64,000 bases of DNA from Kribbella monticola (GTDB lineage: Bacteria; Actinomycetota; Actinomycetes; Propionibacteriales; Kribbellaceae). The stretch is taken from positions 62,001 to 126,000 of the forward strand of contig NZ_QFXK01000009.1 of NCBI RefSeq assembly GCF_003261635.1, read 5' to 3'. Shown here in pieces: positions 38,065 through 46,095 of the stretch. The notes under the pieces were generated by a model. It saw only the letters and a program-made list of their open reading frames with translations. It was not told where the DNA came from and searched no databases. The first letter of the stretch is position 1, and each line of letters begins with the position of its first letter. Position numbers and translations under genes: made by a program.

Positions 38065-40914
38065 TCAGACCGGCTCGATCGGAGTGAAGGTGAGGGTTTC
38101 CAGGCCGAGGCCGCGCGCGGCGAAGACGACGTACAGGGTGCTGGGCGGCTGGCTGGTGGTGAGTTCGAAATCGGCCTCGGTCCAGCTGTGTCGCGGGCCG
38201 GTCGGCGCGATGTCGCACTGGCCGAGCAGTTCGCCGTGCAGGGGATCGTCGGCGCGGAGTTCGAGCCGGCCGGATGCAGCGCTCTCGTTGGAAACCCTTG
38301 CGGTACAGGTGAATCGGCCGATCGGCAGCTCGATGTCGTCGAACGCGAGCCAGGCGCCGGCATCCAGCGACTGGGTCGCCTCGCCCCGGTCCGGCGCGAC
38401 GGAGATCAGCGTCATCGCGCAGTACTGGTCGAAGGTGATCGACGCCAGCGGACGGGAGGTGAGCTTCCGGGCCGGGATGCGTTCGCCCAGGACGTCGACG
38501 GTCGCGGTCAGCCGGGTGTCGGTGCAGGACCGGCCGATCAGGATGCTGTGCCGCGCGGTTTCGACGCACGGCCGATCCCGGGTGACGTCCCAGAACGCCA
38601 ACTCGGCGGCCGACAGTGTGAGCTCGACCCGCTCGCTCTCGCCGGGGGAGAGGGCTACCCGCCGGAAGTCACGCAGCTGCCGCAGGGGTTGCTTGACGCG
38701 TGAGCGCTGCTGATGCGTGTAGAGCTGGACGACCTCGCGTCCGGCCCTGGTGCCTGTGTTGGTGACCGTGCAGCTGATCCGGAGTTCGCCGTCGGCCGGC
38801 ATCGACGCGGCGCTGATCTCGAGATCGGAATAGGCATAGGTGGTGTAGCTGAGTCCGTGGCCGAACGGATAGAGGGGAGTGCCGCGGTAGTAGAGATAGG
38901 TCGCGTCGGTGGCGACGATGTCGTAGTCGAGAAGGTCGGGCAGGTCCGCGGCCGACCGGTACCACGTCTGCGGCAGCCGGCCACTGGGATCGCAGTCCCC
39001 GAACAGGACGTCCGCGAGCGCCCGGCCGTACTCCTGGCCCCCGTGTGCCGACCAGAGCACGGCCGGAAGGTTCTGCTGCGCCCAGCAGGTCGAGAACGGA
39101 TAACTGCTGCTCATCACGAGGACCGTCCGCGAATTGGCTGCGTGGACCGCCTTGGCCAACCGCTCCTGCGCTGCGGGCAGGTCGAGCTCGGCGCGGTCCT
39201 CGGTCTCCCGCCCGTTGACGAGCGGATGGTTGCCCACGACAACCACCGCGACGTCCGCCCGAGCGGCGAGCTCCGTACTCCGGGCCGTGCCGTCGACGAC
39301 GACCTCGACGAGGAAGGCCGTCGCCTCGGCCCGATCGGTCAACGTGACGGTCTCACCGGCCCGGAGGAAGCGGCCGCTGTTCAGGTGCTGGACCAGGGTG
39401 GTCGATTCGCTGGTCTGGATCAACCGGAAGGTCTGCTTCACCTCCCAGCCGTTCGGGCCGGGCTGATCCGCGACCAGCCTGTCGTCGTCGGTGACGGTCA
39501 GATGCCGGCCGGTGCGGACCGAGCGGAGCGCCCAAGCCTCACCGCCCCAGTCGAAGAGATCGAACAGTGCGCTCTCGTCAGCGTCGCCTGCGGAAACGGC
39601 CAGCTCGTCCTCGGCGCCGACGGCCAGTCGCAGGTCGGTTTCGGCCACCCGCAGGGCGATCCGGTCCACGCCCTCACAGAACTCGACGCGGTCGGAGCCC
39701 AGGCGCTCGACCAGCCCGTCGAGCGCGGTGATCTGGTACGGCAGCGTTCCGGCGTACCAGTCCTCGTAGAGCTTGTCGCCCAGTGGCCCGATGACGGCGA
39801 CCAGGCCGGTGGACGCGCTGTCCAGCGGGAGCACGTGGCACTCGTTCTTGAGCAGTACTACGGACTGCCGCGCCGCATCCAGCGCGAGCTGGCGGTGTTC
39901 GGGGCAGTTCACCAGATCTGGATCGAGGCTGCGGTAGGGATCGAGCTCGGGTGGATCGAACTCGCCCAGCCGGAACCGGATCGCCAGCGCGTGCCGGGCG
40001 GCGGTATCGATGTCGGACTCCTCGAGCAGGCCGCGCTCGATGGCCTGCTCCAGATGCCGGATCGACGGGCCGGCGTCGGCGCCGTCCTGGGTGAAGCTGT
40101 CGACTCCGGCCAGCAGCGCACCGGCGTACGCCGATGGTCCGTCCGGGTAGTAGTGCTGGGGCTCGATCAGGTTCGCCGGGGCGCCGGCGTCGCTGACGAC
40201 CAGCAGGTCGTCGGCCGTCCATTCCCGCACCACCTGGTTGATCAGCGGGCTCAGGTGCGCCGGCCGGCCGTTGACCAGGTTGTACGACGGCATCATCGCG
40301 ACGGCGGCGCCGGCCTCGATCGGGGCACGGAACGCGGGCAACTCGTAGTCGTGCAGGACCCGGGGCGGCAGGTTGCTGGAGGTCTCGCAGCGATCCGTCT
40401 CGTTGTTGTAGGCAAGGAAGTGTTTCAGGGTGGGTGCGGTCTTGAGGTAGTCCGGCCGGTCGCCGGTCAGGCCGCGGCCGTAGGCGGTCGCCATCTTGCC
40501 GGTCAGCCAGGGATCCTCGGAGAACCCTTCCTCGTTGCGTCCCCAGCGCGGGTCGCGGAGCGGGTTCACCACCGGCGCCCAGACGTTGAGCCCGACGTCA
40601 CCCGGATCCTTCTGATGGAACACCCGGACCTCGTTGCCGATCGCGTTGCCGACCGTGCGGACCAGCTCGGGGTTCCAGGTCGCGGCCAGACCGATCGCCT
40701 GCGGGAAGACGGTCGCCGGGCCGAGCCAGGCCACCCCGTGCAGCGCTTCGGTGCCGGTCCGGAACGAGGCCACGCCCAGCCGCGGTACGGGCATCTGGTG
40801 CTGGTGGAGCAGACCGAGCTTCTCGGCCAGGGTGAGCCGGCCGAGCAGGTCGGTGATCCGTTCGTCGAGCAGGCGCGCCGGATCGCGGTACGGAACAGGG
40901 GCGGTGGTGTTCAT
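38065..40914 (-). CDS. GH3 beta-glucosidase-like enzyme with extra beta domains
   Basis: 949 residues from the ATG at 40914; the frame is open further upstream but would run through the operators. GH3 N-domain with LRDPRWGRNEEGFSEDPWLT, KHFLAYNNE and the nucleophile Asp242 in LLVVSDAGAP. The GH3 C-domain is split by an insert of about 130 residues (about 455-590) that looks like a beta-trefoil/fascin fold (SVRTGRHLTVTDDDRLVADQ, HLNSGRFLRAGETVTLTDRA), then resumes with DVAVVVVGNHPLVNGRETED, an FN3-like domain, and a last CBM6-like domain (820-949). No signal peptide, so it acts on imported oligosaccharides. Two TCGAAGCGCTTCGA sites precede it, tying it to the xyloglucan regulon. Beta-glucosidase is likely, beta-xylosidase possible. 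Confidence 0.85.
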   Translation of the reverse strand: MNTTAPVPYRDPARLLDERITDLLGRLTLAEKLGLLHQHQMPVPRLGVASFRTGTEALHGVAWLGPATVFPQAIGLAATWNPELVRTVGNAIGNEVRVFHQKDPGDVGLNVWAPVVNPLRDPRWGRNEEGFSEDPWLTGKMATAYGRGLTGDRPDYLKTAPTLKHFLAYNNETDRCETSSNLPPRVLHDYELPAFRAPIEAGAAVAMMPSYNLVNGRPAHLSPLINQVVREWTADDLLVVSDAGAPANLIEPQHYYPDGPSAYAGALLAGVDSFTQDGADAGPSIRHLEQAIERGLLEESDIDTAARHALAIRFRLGEFDPPELDPYRSLDPDLVNCPEHRQLALDAARQSVVLLKNECHVLPLDSASTGLVAVIGPLGDKLYEDWYAGTLPYQITALDGLVERLGSDRVEFCEGVDRIALRVAETDLRLAVGAEDELAVSAGDADESALFDLFDWGGEAWALRSVRTGRHLTVTDDDRLVADQPGPNGWEVKQTFRLIQTSESTTLVQHLNSGRFLRAGETVTLTDRAEATAFLVEVVVDGTARSTELAARADVAVVVVGNHPLVNGRETEDRAELDLPAAQERLAKAVHAANSRTVLVMSSSYPFSTCWAQQNLPAVLWSAHGGQEYGRALADVLFGDCDPSGRLPQTWYRSAADLPDLLDYDIVATDATYLYYRGTPLYPFGHGLSYTTYAYSDLEISAASMPADGELRISCTVTNTGTRAGREVVQLYTHQQRSRVKQPLRQLRDFRRVALSPGESERVELTLSAAELAFWDVTRDRPCVETARHSILIGRSCTDTRLTATVDVLGERIPARKLTSRPLASITFDQYCAMTLISVAPDRGEATQSLDAGAWLAFDDIELPIGRFTCTARVSNESAASGRLELRADDPLHGELLGQCDIAPTGPRHSWTEADFELTTSQPPSTLYVVFAARGLGLETLTFTPIEPV

Positions 40915-40950
40915 CGAATCGGACTCCGATGGGCTCGACGGGGGAACGAT

Positions 40951-40964
40951 TCGAAGCGCTTCGA
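40951..40964. promoter_or_regulatory. LacI-type operator, proximal to GH3
   Basis: TCGAAGCGCTTCGA, a perfect 14-base palindrome, 36 bases before the GH3 start. Identical to those at 40995, 49343 and 50251. Confidence 0.75.
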
Positions 40965-40994
40965 TCAGAAATCGAAGGGGCGGATCGATCGTGA

Positions 40995-41008
40995 TCGAAG
41001 CGCTTCGA
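40995..41008. promoter_or_regulatory. LacI-type operator, distal to GH3
   Basis: Second perfect TCGAAGCGCTTCGA, 44 bases centre to centre from the first (about four helical turns), so a repressor could bridge both. Confidence 0.75.
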
Positions 41009-41018
41009 CGACAGGGGC

Positions 41019-41087
41019 CAAAAAATCCGCCGCGGCTCATGACGGCCGTGTTACGACGGAGTGACTCAGAGGTTCGCATCCTCTGAG
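41019..41087 (-). terminator. Candidate terminator after the ROK gene
   Basis: CTCAGAGG (41065-41072) pairs with CCTCTGAG (41080-41087) around a 7-base loop. In the minus direction there is then a GC-rich stretch and a six-base T run (A run on the plus strand, 41020-41025). It could end the ROK transcript before GH3. Confidence 0.45.
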
Positions 41088-41145
41088 CAACCGGTCAAGA
41101 CCTGAGCGCTACTACAAGCGGGCTGCCGGCAGCCGGCAGTCGGCT

Positions 41146-42348
41146 CTACGAGCGGGCCGTCGGCAGCCGGCCGGAGTCGAGCCGGTCGAGCGAACGGGCG
41201 ACCGCTCCGATCGACGTTCCGTCGTGGCCGAAGGTGGAGGCGATCACCTCGCAGCCGCCGGCGTCGGGAGCCAGCGCCCGGTCCCGGAGTTCCTTCTCGG
41301 CGGACGGAATCAGCCATTGCGCTAGCAGTGCGTACGAGCCGCCCAGCACGACCGTGCCTGGATTCAGCACGTTCACCAGCACCGAGATGCCCTGGCCGAT
41401 GCGGCCACCGACCTCGGTCAGGATGCCGATCACCTCGGCGTCGCCCGCCTCGGCCCGGCGCACCACCTGCTCCAGCTGAACCTGGGGATCGGGGTCGACG
41501 GCGCTGTCCGGTGCGAGCCGGGCGAGGATCGCTGGGATGCCGGCCATGGCTTCGAGGCAGCCGCGCCGACCGCAGCCGCAGAGCGGGCCGCCGGGCTCGA
41601 TCTCCAGATGGCCGATCTCGCCGACGTAGCCCAAGGTGCCGCGCAGCGGTCGCCCGTCGCAGATCACGCCCGCGCCCATCCCGGTGTCACCGGTGAGCAG
41701 GATCAGATTCTCGGCACCGGCCTGCGGACCGTAGCGAAGCTCGGCCAGCGCCCCCAGGTTGGCGTCGTTGTCGACGATGACCGGAATGTCCGGCCGGCCG
41801 AGCGCCTGGGTCAGGTCGGCGCGGAGCCGGACGTCGCGCCAGCCCAGGCCGGCGGCGAGGACGACCGAACCGTCCCGATTCACCAGACCGGGCACGCCGA
41901 CGGTCAGGCCGAGCACCTGGCGACCGGACGACTGCACGGTCGCGATCGCCCGCCGGGCCAGTGTGACCAGGGCGGCCGTGGTCTTCGCCGGGCCGGCATC
42001 CACCCCGGGCCCGGCGCGGTGCCAGCGCAGCAACTGGTTGCCGGCGATGTCGTAGGCGGACGCGCTCAGGCCCCGGGCGCTCACCTCCAGCCCGATCGCG
42101 GCGTACGCCGATCCGTCGAGCACCAGCAAGGTCGCCGGGCGGCCGACGTGGTTCTGCGTCTGCTGGGTCTCGCGAACCAGCCGCCGGTCGATCAGGTCGC
42201 CGACGATGCTGGTCACGGTCGCCTTGTTCAGCCCTGTCCCGGTCGCGATCGCGGCCCGGGAACAGGGCGCCTCGCGGCGGAGGTAGGCGAGCACCGCGGC
42301 CAGGTTGGTGGCACGCACGTCGGTGTGGTCCGCGGTCTGTGTGGTCAA
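41146..42348 (-). CDS. ROK-family transcriptional repressor
   Basis: 400 residues. N-terminal winged helix-turn-helix (ATNLAAVLAYLRREAPCSRA then AIATGTGLNKATVTSIVGDL) and a ROK sugar-kinase-like domain with the zinc signature GHLEIEPGGPLCGCGRRGCL and PVIVDNDANLGALAEL. XylR/NagC-like proteins of this type repress sugar operons. It is divergent from the GH74 importer operon; a long inverted repeat overlaps that operon's -10. It lies upstream of GH3 on the same strand, but GH3 has its own operators, so they are probably separate units. Confidence 0.88.
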   Translation of the reverse strand: MTTQTADHTDVRATNLAAVLAYLRREAPCSRAAIATGTGLNKATVTSIVGDLIDRRLVRETQQTQNHVGRPATLLVLDGSAYAAIGLEVSARGLSASAYDIAGNQLLRWHRAGPGVDAGPAKTTAALVTLARRAIATVQSSGRQVLGLTVGVPGLVNRDGSVVLAAGLGWRDVRLRADLTQALGRPDIPVIVDNDANLGALAELRYGPQAGAENLILLTGDTGMGAGVICDGRPLRGTLGYVGEIGHLEIEPGGPLCGCGRRGCLEAMAGIPAILARLAPDSAVDPDPQVQLEQVVRRAEAGDAEVIGILTEVGGRIGQGISVLVNVLNPGTVVLGGSYALLAQWLIPSAEKELRDRALAPDAGGCEVIASTFGHDGTSIGAVARSLDRLDSGRLPTARS

Positions 42349-42404
42349 GGTCCGTCCTGTCGACTCGTTCGCCGGCCGCCTGCTGGCTGGTTCAGTTCTA
42401 CACC

Positions 42405-42433
42405 TTGTGGAGCCACCAGGCGTGAGCTAATTT
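42405..42433 (+). promoter_or_regulatory. Promoter of the GH74 operon
   Basis: -35 TTGTGG (42405-42410), exact 17-base spacer, -10 TAATTT (42428-42433). The -10 lies within the ROK operator. Confidence 0.55.
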
Positions 42434-42457
42434 GTTTGGCTACTAGCCCAACTAATT
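42427..42457. promoter_or_regulatory. ROK operator
   Basis: Imperfect inverted repeat: CTAATTTGTTTGGCT, ACT, AGCCCAACTAATT. AGTTGGGCT and AGCCAAAC are the inner arms, AT-rich AATT the outer arms. Typical of ROK/XylR sites, and covering the -10 of the rightward promoter. Confidence 0.6.
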
Positions 42458-42502
42458 CTACGCGGGCCGGGCTCTCGTTCACAGTGCGAAAGGGAATTCA
42501 TC

Positions 42503-44170
42503 GTGACCGGATCACCAGGCGGCTCCACCAGCCGCCGCACCTTCATCTCTTTGCTCGGCGCCGGCGCGGCCGTGGCCGCCGGCGGCACGACGCTGGCCGG
42601 GTGCTCCGGAGACGGCAAGAAGTCCTCCACCGGTGGGCACGCCGAGACCGAGGACAAACTGACCGGCCTGCTCCCGAAGTACATCGCCTATGAATCGGTC
42701 AAGCCGGACCTGCCGGGCGAGAACGGCGCCTCGCCGGGCTTCACGAAGTACCCGTCGGAGCTGAAGCGCGGGGTGCCGGACAAGGCGGTGAAGAGCGGTA
42801 AGGAGGTCTCGGCGATGACCCCGCTGTGGGCCCCGCTGCCGCCCGGCCTCGGCAACAACTCCTACTTCGACGCGAACAACGAGCGGATCGGTGCGCCGGT
42901 CCGGTTCAACATCCTGAGCGGCAACGACTACGGCGACAAGCTCGGCCCGCTGCTTGCCTCGGGCAACGTTCCGGAACTGCTCTGCGTGCCGGGCTGGAAC
43001 ATCTCCGGGCTGACCCGGTTCGGCCAGGCGGTCGACAAGCTGTTCGAGGACCTGACCCCTTACCTGGCCGGTGACAAGGCCTCGGCGTACCCGATGCTGG
43101 CGAACCTGCCGACCCGGGCCTGGGCGTACGGCGTGTGGAACTCCCAGCTCAAGGCGGTGCCGTTCCCCTCCGACGGCTTCCCCTGGGCGCTGTTCTACCG
43201 CAAGGACATCTTCGACCAGGTCGGCGCCGCGCCGCCCAAGACCGCCGACGAGCTGTTCGCACTGGGCAAGCAGCTGACCGATGCCAAGCGCAACCGGTGG
43301 GCCTTCGGCGGCATCTCCGACGAGGTGCAGCGTGCCTTCGGCGTACCGTCGGGCTGGCGCAAGGACGCCGACGGCAAGCTGGTGAACAAGATCGAGACGC
43401 CCGAGTTCGAGGAGGCGACGGCCTTCGTCCGCCGGGTCTTCCAGTCCGGCTACGTACACCCGACCGTGGTCGGTAACAACGCCGTCGACCAGAAGCCGTT
43501 GTTCGAGGGCGGCCAGATCGTCGTCCGCCAGGACGGCCTCGGCGCGTGGACCGAGTCGCTGCAGCGCCAGATGGCGATCAACCCCAAGTTCGACATGCAG
43601 ATCGTCTCGCCGTTCGCCCACGACGGCGGCACACCGATCGTGTGGAGCGGTGACCCGGCCGGCATCTTCACGTTCGTGAAGAAGGGTCTCGGCAAGGACC
43701 GGATCGCGGAACTGCTGGGCGTGCTCAACTACACGGCCGCGCCGTTCGGTACCGAGGAGAACCAGCTCTACAACTACGGGGTCGAGGGCAAGCACTACAT
43801 CCGGCAGCCTTCCGGCGCGCCGAAGCTGACGGCGCTGGGACAGAAGGAGGTCGCGAGCACCTACATCTTCCTCGGCGGGCGGCCGCTGGCCATCACCCAG
43901 AGCGAGTACCCGGGCTACGTCCAGGCGATGAGCAAGTGGCAGAACGAAGCCGTCAAGGTCCGGGAGAAGAACCTGTTCGAGGGCATCCGGGTCGAGCAGC
44001 CGGCCAAGATGGCCGCGCTGGCCCAGCCGTTCGACGACAAGCTGCAGGACATCTACCGGGGTCGGCGGCCGGTGAGCGATCTCAAGGTGGCCATCCAGGA
44101 GTGGCGCAAGAACGGCGGCGACGAAGGCCGCGACTTCTACGCCAAGGTTCTCAGTGACAACGGTCGCTAG
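42503..44170 (+). CDS. Extracellular solute-binding lipoprotein (TAT exported), GH74 operon
   Basis: 555 residues, longer than usual binding proteins and of the LplA type. N-terminus: twin-arginine STSRRTFISLLGAGAAVAAG (Arg11-Arg12) and lipobox GTTLAGC (Cys34), so exported folded by Tat and lipid-anchored. The mature part has the large oligosaccharide-binding lobes. Its operon partners are two LplB/MalG-type permeases and the secreted GH74, so it likely binds xyloglucan oligosaccharides. Its last 17 bases overlap the next gene's start. Confidence 0.88.
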   Translation: MTGSPGGSTSRRTFISLLGAGAAVAAGGTTLAGCSGDGKKSSTGGHAETEDKLTGLLPKYIAYESVKPDLPGENGASPGFTKYPSELKRGVPDKAVKSGKEVSAMTPLWAPLPPGLGNNSYFDANNERIGAPVRFNILSGNDYGDKLGPLLASGNVPELLCVPGWNISGLTRFGQAVDKLFEDLTPYLAGDKASAYPMLANLPTRAWAYGVWNSQLKAVPFPSDGFPWALFYRKDIFDQVGAAPPKTADELFALGKQLTDAKRNRWAFGGISDEVQRAFGVPSGWRKDADGKLVNKIETPEFEEATAFVRRVFQSGYVHPTVVGNNAVDQKPLFEGGQIVVRQDGLGAWTESLQRQMAINPKFDMQIVSPFAHDGGTPIVWSGDPAGIFTFVKKGLGKDRIAELLGVLNYTAAPFGTEENQLYNYGVEGKHYIRQPSGAPKLTALGQKEVASTYIFLGGRPLAITQSEYPGYVQAMSKWQNEAVKVREKNLFEGIRVEQPAKMAALAQPFDDKLQDIYRGRRPVSDLKVAIQEWRKNGGDEGRDFYAKVLSDNGR

Positions 44171-45113
44171 CGGTAGACGGAGCGGTCGGGGCCGGTCCGG
44201 CGGAGCGGGCTGGCGGCACCGGCTGCGGCGGGACTGGCCGCTGCTGGTGATGGTCGCGCCGGTGATCGTGCTGCTCGGCGTCTTCCACTACTTCCCGACG
44301 CTCGGCAACGTGATCGCCTTCCAGGACTATTCGCCGTACGTCGGCATCCGTGGCAGCGACTTCGTCGGGTTCGCCAACTTCAGCCGGCTGTTCTCGGAGG
44401 TGGCGTTCTGGAAGGCGCTGGCCAACACACTGTCCATCACCGCCTTCCAGCTGGTCTTCTTCTTCCCGATCCCGATCGGTCTGGCGCTGCTGCTGAACAG
44501 CGTGCTGTCCACCCGGCTGCGTACCTTCATTCAGGGCGTCGTCTATCTGCCGCACTTCTTCTCCTGGGTGCTGGTGGTGTCGCTGTTCCAGCAGATGATC
44601 GGCGGCGCCGGCCTGCTGGCGCAGACCCTGCGCGAACACGGCCACAGCGCGGTCGACCTGATGACGAAACCGGACACCTTCATCGTGCTGGTCACGGCGC
44701 AGGCGGTCTGGAAAGACGCAGGGTGGGGGATGATCGTGTTTCTCGCTGCCCTGAGCACGATCAACCCCGCCCTGTACGAAGCGGCCGCGGCCGACGGCGC
44801 CAACCGCTGGCGGCGGCTGTGGCACATCACCCTGCCCGGTCTGCGTCCGGTGATCGTGCTGCTCCTGATCCTGCGGCTCGGCGACGCGCTGACGGTCGGC
44901 TTCGAGCAGTTCATCCTGCAGCGCAGCGCGGTCGGCGGTGGTGCGGCCGAGGTGCTCGACACCTACGTGTACTACCAGGGGCTGCTGGCCGGTGACTTCG
45001 GCTACGGCGCGGCCGCGGGCCTGTTCAAGGGGCTGGTCGGGCTCGTCCTGGTGCTGGTGGCCAACAAGTTCGCTCACCTGATCGGAGAGCAAGGGGTGTA
45101 TTCGCGATCATGA
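44154..45113 (+). CDS. ABC transporter permease (LplB-type)
   Basis: 319 residues from a GTG at 44154, overlapping the previous stop by 17 bases. Arg-rich N-terminus (SGRRSGRGRSGGAGWRHRLR), then six membrane segments starting LLVMVAPVIVLLGVFHYFPT. EAA loop: EAAAADGANRWRRLWHITLP. Forms the importer with the next gene (4-base ATGA overlap). No ATPase follows. Confidence 0.88.
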   Translation: MTTVASGRRSGRGRSGGAGWRHRLRRDWPLLVMVAPVIVLLGVFHYFPTLGNVIAFQDYSPYVGIRGSDFVGFANFSRLFSEVAFWKALANTLSITAFQLVFFFPIPIGLALLLNSVLSTRLRTFIQGVVYLPHFFSWVLVVSLFQQMIGGAGLLAQTLREHGHSAVDLMTKPDTFIVLVTAQAVWKDAGWGMIVFLAALSTINPALYEAAAADGANRWRRLWHITLPGLRPVIVLLLILRLGDALTVGFEQFILQRSAVGGGAAEVLDTYVYYQGLLAGDFGYGAAAGLFKGLVGLVLVLVANKFAHLIGEQGVYSRS

Positions 45114-46072
45114 CCACACAGACCTTGAGTACGCCGCGCCGCCTCGCGCGGCAACGGGCCCAGACCGAGGCGGGCCGTCCCGTCTGGGAGGAACAACCGT
45201 CCTGGTTCGGCCGGCTCAGCAAGCCGGTCGTGCTGGCGCTGGTCGCGCTGCTGGTGACGTTCCCCCTGTACGTCGTCGTGGTGACCAGCCTGTCGACGAC
45301 GGAAGCCGTTACCCGGGCGGGCGGGCTGGTCGTCGTACCGCGCGAGCTGACCATCGCCGCCTATGTGCAACTGCTGTCGGGTGGTGTGGTCACCCGGGCG
45401 CTCCTGATCAGTACCGGGATCACGCTCATCGGCACGGCTTTCAGTCTCGGGCTGACCGTGCTCGCGGCGTACGGACTGTCCCGGCCCGGCTCGTTGCTGC
45501 ATCGGCCGCTGTTGTTCGTCGTGCTGCTGACGTTCCTGTTCGGCCCGGGCATCATTCCGAGCTACCTCGTGGTCAACGCACTCGGCCTGATCGACAGCTA
45601 CGGCTCGCTGATCCTGCCGACCGCGATCTCGGCGTTCAACCTGATCGTGATGCGGTCGTTCTTCATGGGCATCCCCGGCGAGCTGATCGACAGTGCCCGG
45701 ATCGACGGCGCGGGCGAGTTCGCGGTGCTGAGCCGGATCGTCCTGCCGCTGTCGAAGGCAGTGGTCGCGGTCGTCGGCCTGTTCTACGCGGTCGGTTACT
45801 GGAACGCCTTCTTCAACGCGATGCTCTACATCAACGACAACAACAAGTGGCCGCTGCAGATGGTGCTGCGGACCTACATCGTGCAGGCCCAGGTACTGCC
45901 GACCGGCGCCGGCGGGGTGACGAGCGGTTCCGGGATGGGTCTGGCCCCCGCGCCGAGCCTGGCGATCAAGATGGCGATCGTGGTGATCGCGGTCGTTCCG
46001 GTGCTGGTGATCTATCCGTTCATCCAGCGGCACTTCACCAAGGGCGTCATCATCGGCGCGGTCAAAGGCTGA
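45110..46072 (+). CDS. Carbohydrate ABC transporter permease
   Basis: 320 residues; starts inside the previous stop (ATGA). Membrane helices at VVLALVALLVTFPLYVVVVT, ISTGITLIGTAFSLGLTVLA and others; EAA-type loop DSARIDGAGEFAVLSRIVLP. Together with the previous permease and binding protein it imports the oligosaccharides released by the GH74 enzyme at the end of the operon. The stop is 23 bases before the GH74 start. Confidence 0.88.
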   Translation: MTTQTLSTPRRLARQRAQTEAGRPVWEEQPSWFGRLSKPVVLALVALLVTFPLYVVVVTSLSTTEAVTRAGGLVVVPRELTIAAYVQLLSGGVVTRALLISTGITLIGTAFSLGLTVLAAYGLSRPGSLLHRPLLFVVLLTFLFGPGIIPSYLVVNALGLIDSYGSLILPTAISAFNLIVMRSFFMGIPGELIDSARIDGAGEFAVLSRIVLPLSKAVVAVVGLFYAVGYWNAFFNAMLYINDNNKWPLQMVLRTYIVQAQVLPTGAGGVTSGSGMGLAPAPSLAIKMAIVVIAVVPVLVIYPFIQRHFTKGVIIGAVKG

Positions 46073-46095
46073 CCGGTCCCGAACTGAGGAGAGAC

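Noticed and set aside
40915..41079. Upstream extension of GH3
   Set aside because: It would translate both operators; the GH3 N-terminus begins at 40914.
45847..46095. Upstream extension of the GH74 gene
   Set aside because: It overlaps the permease gene, is Asp/Arg-rich, and the Tat signal starts exactly at 46096.
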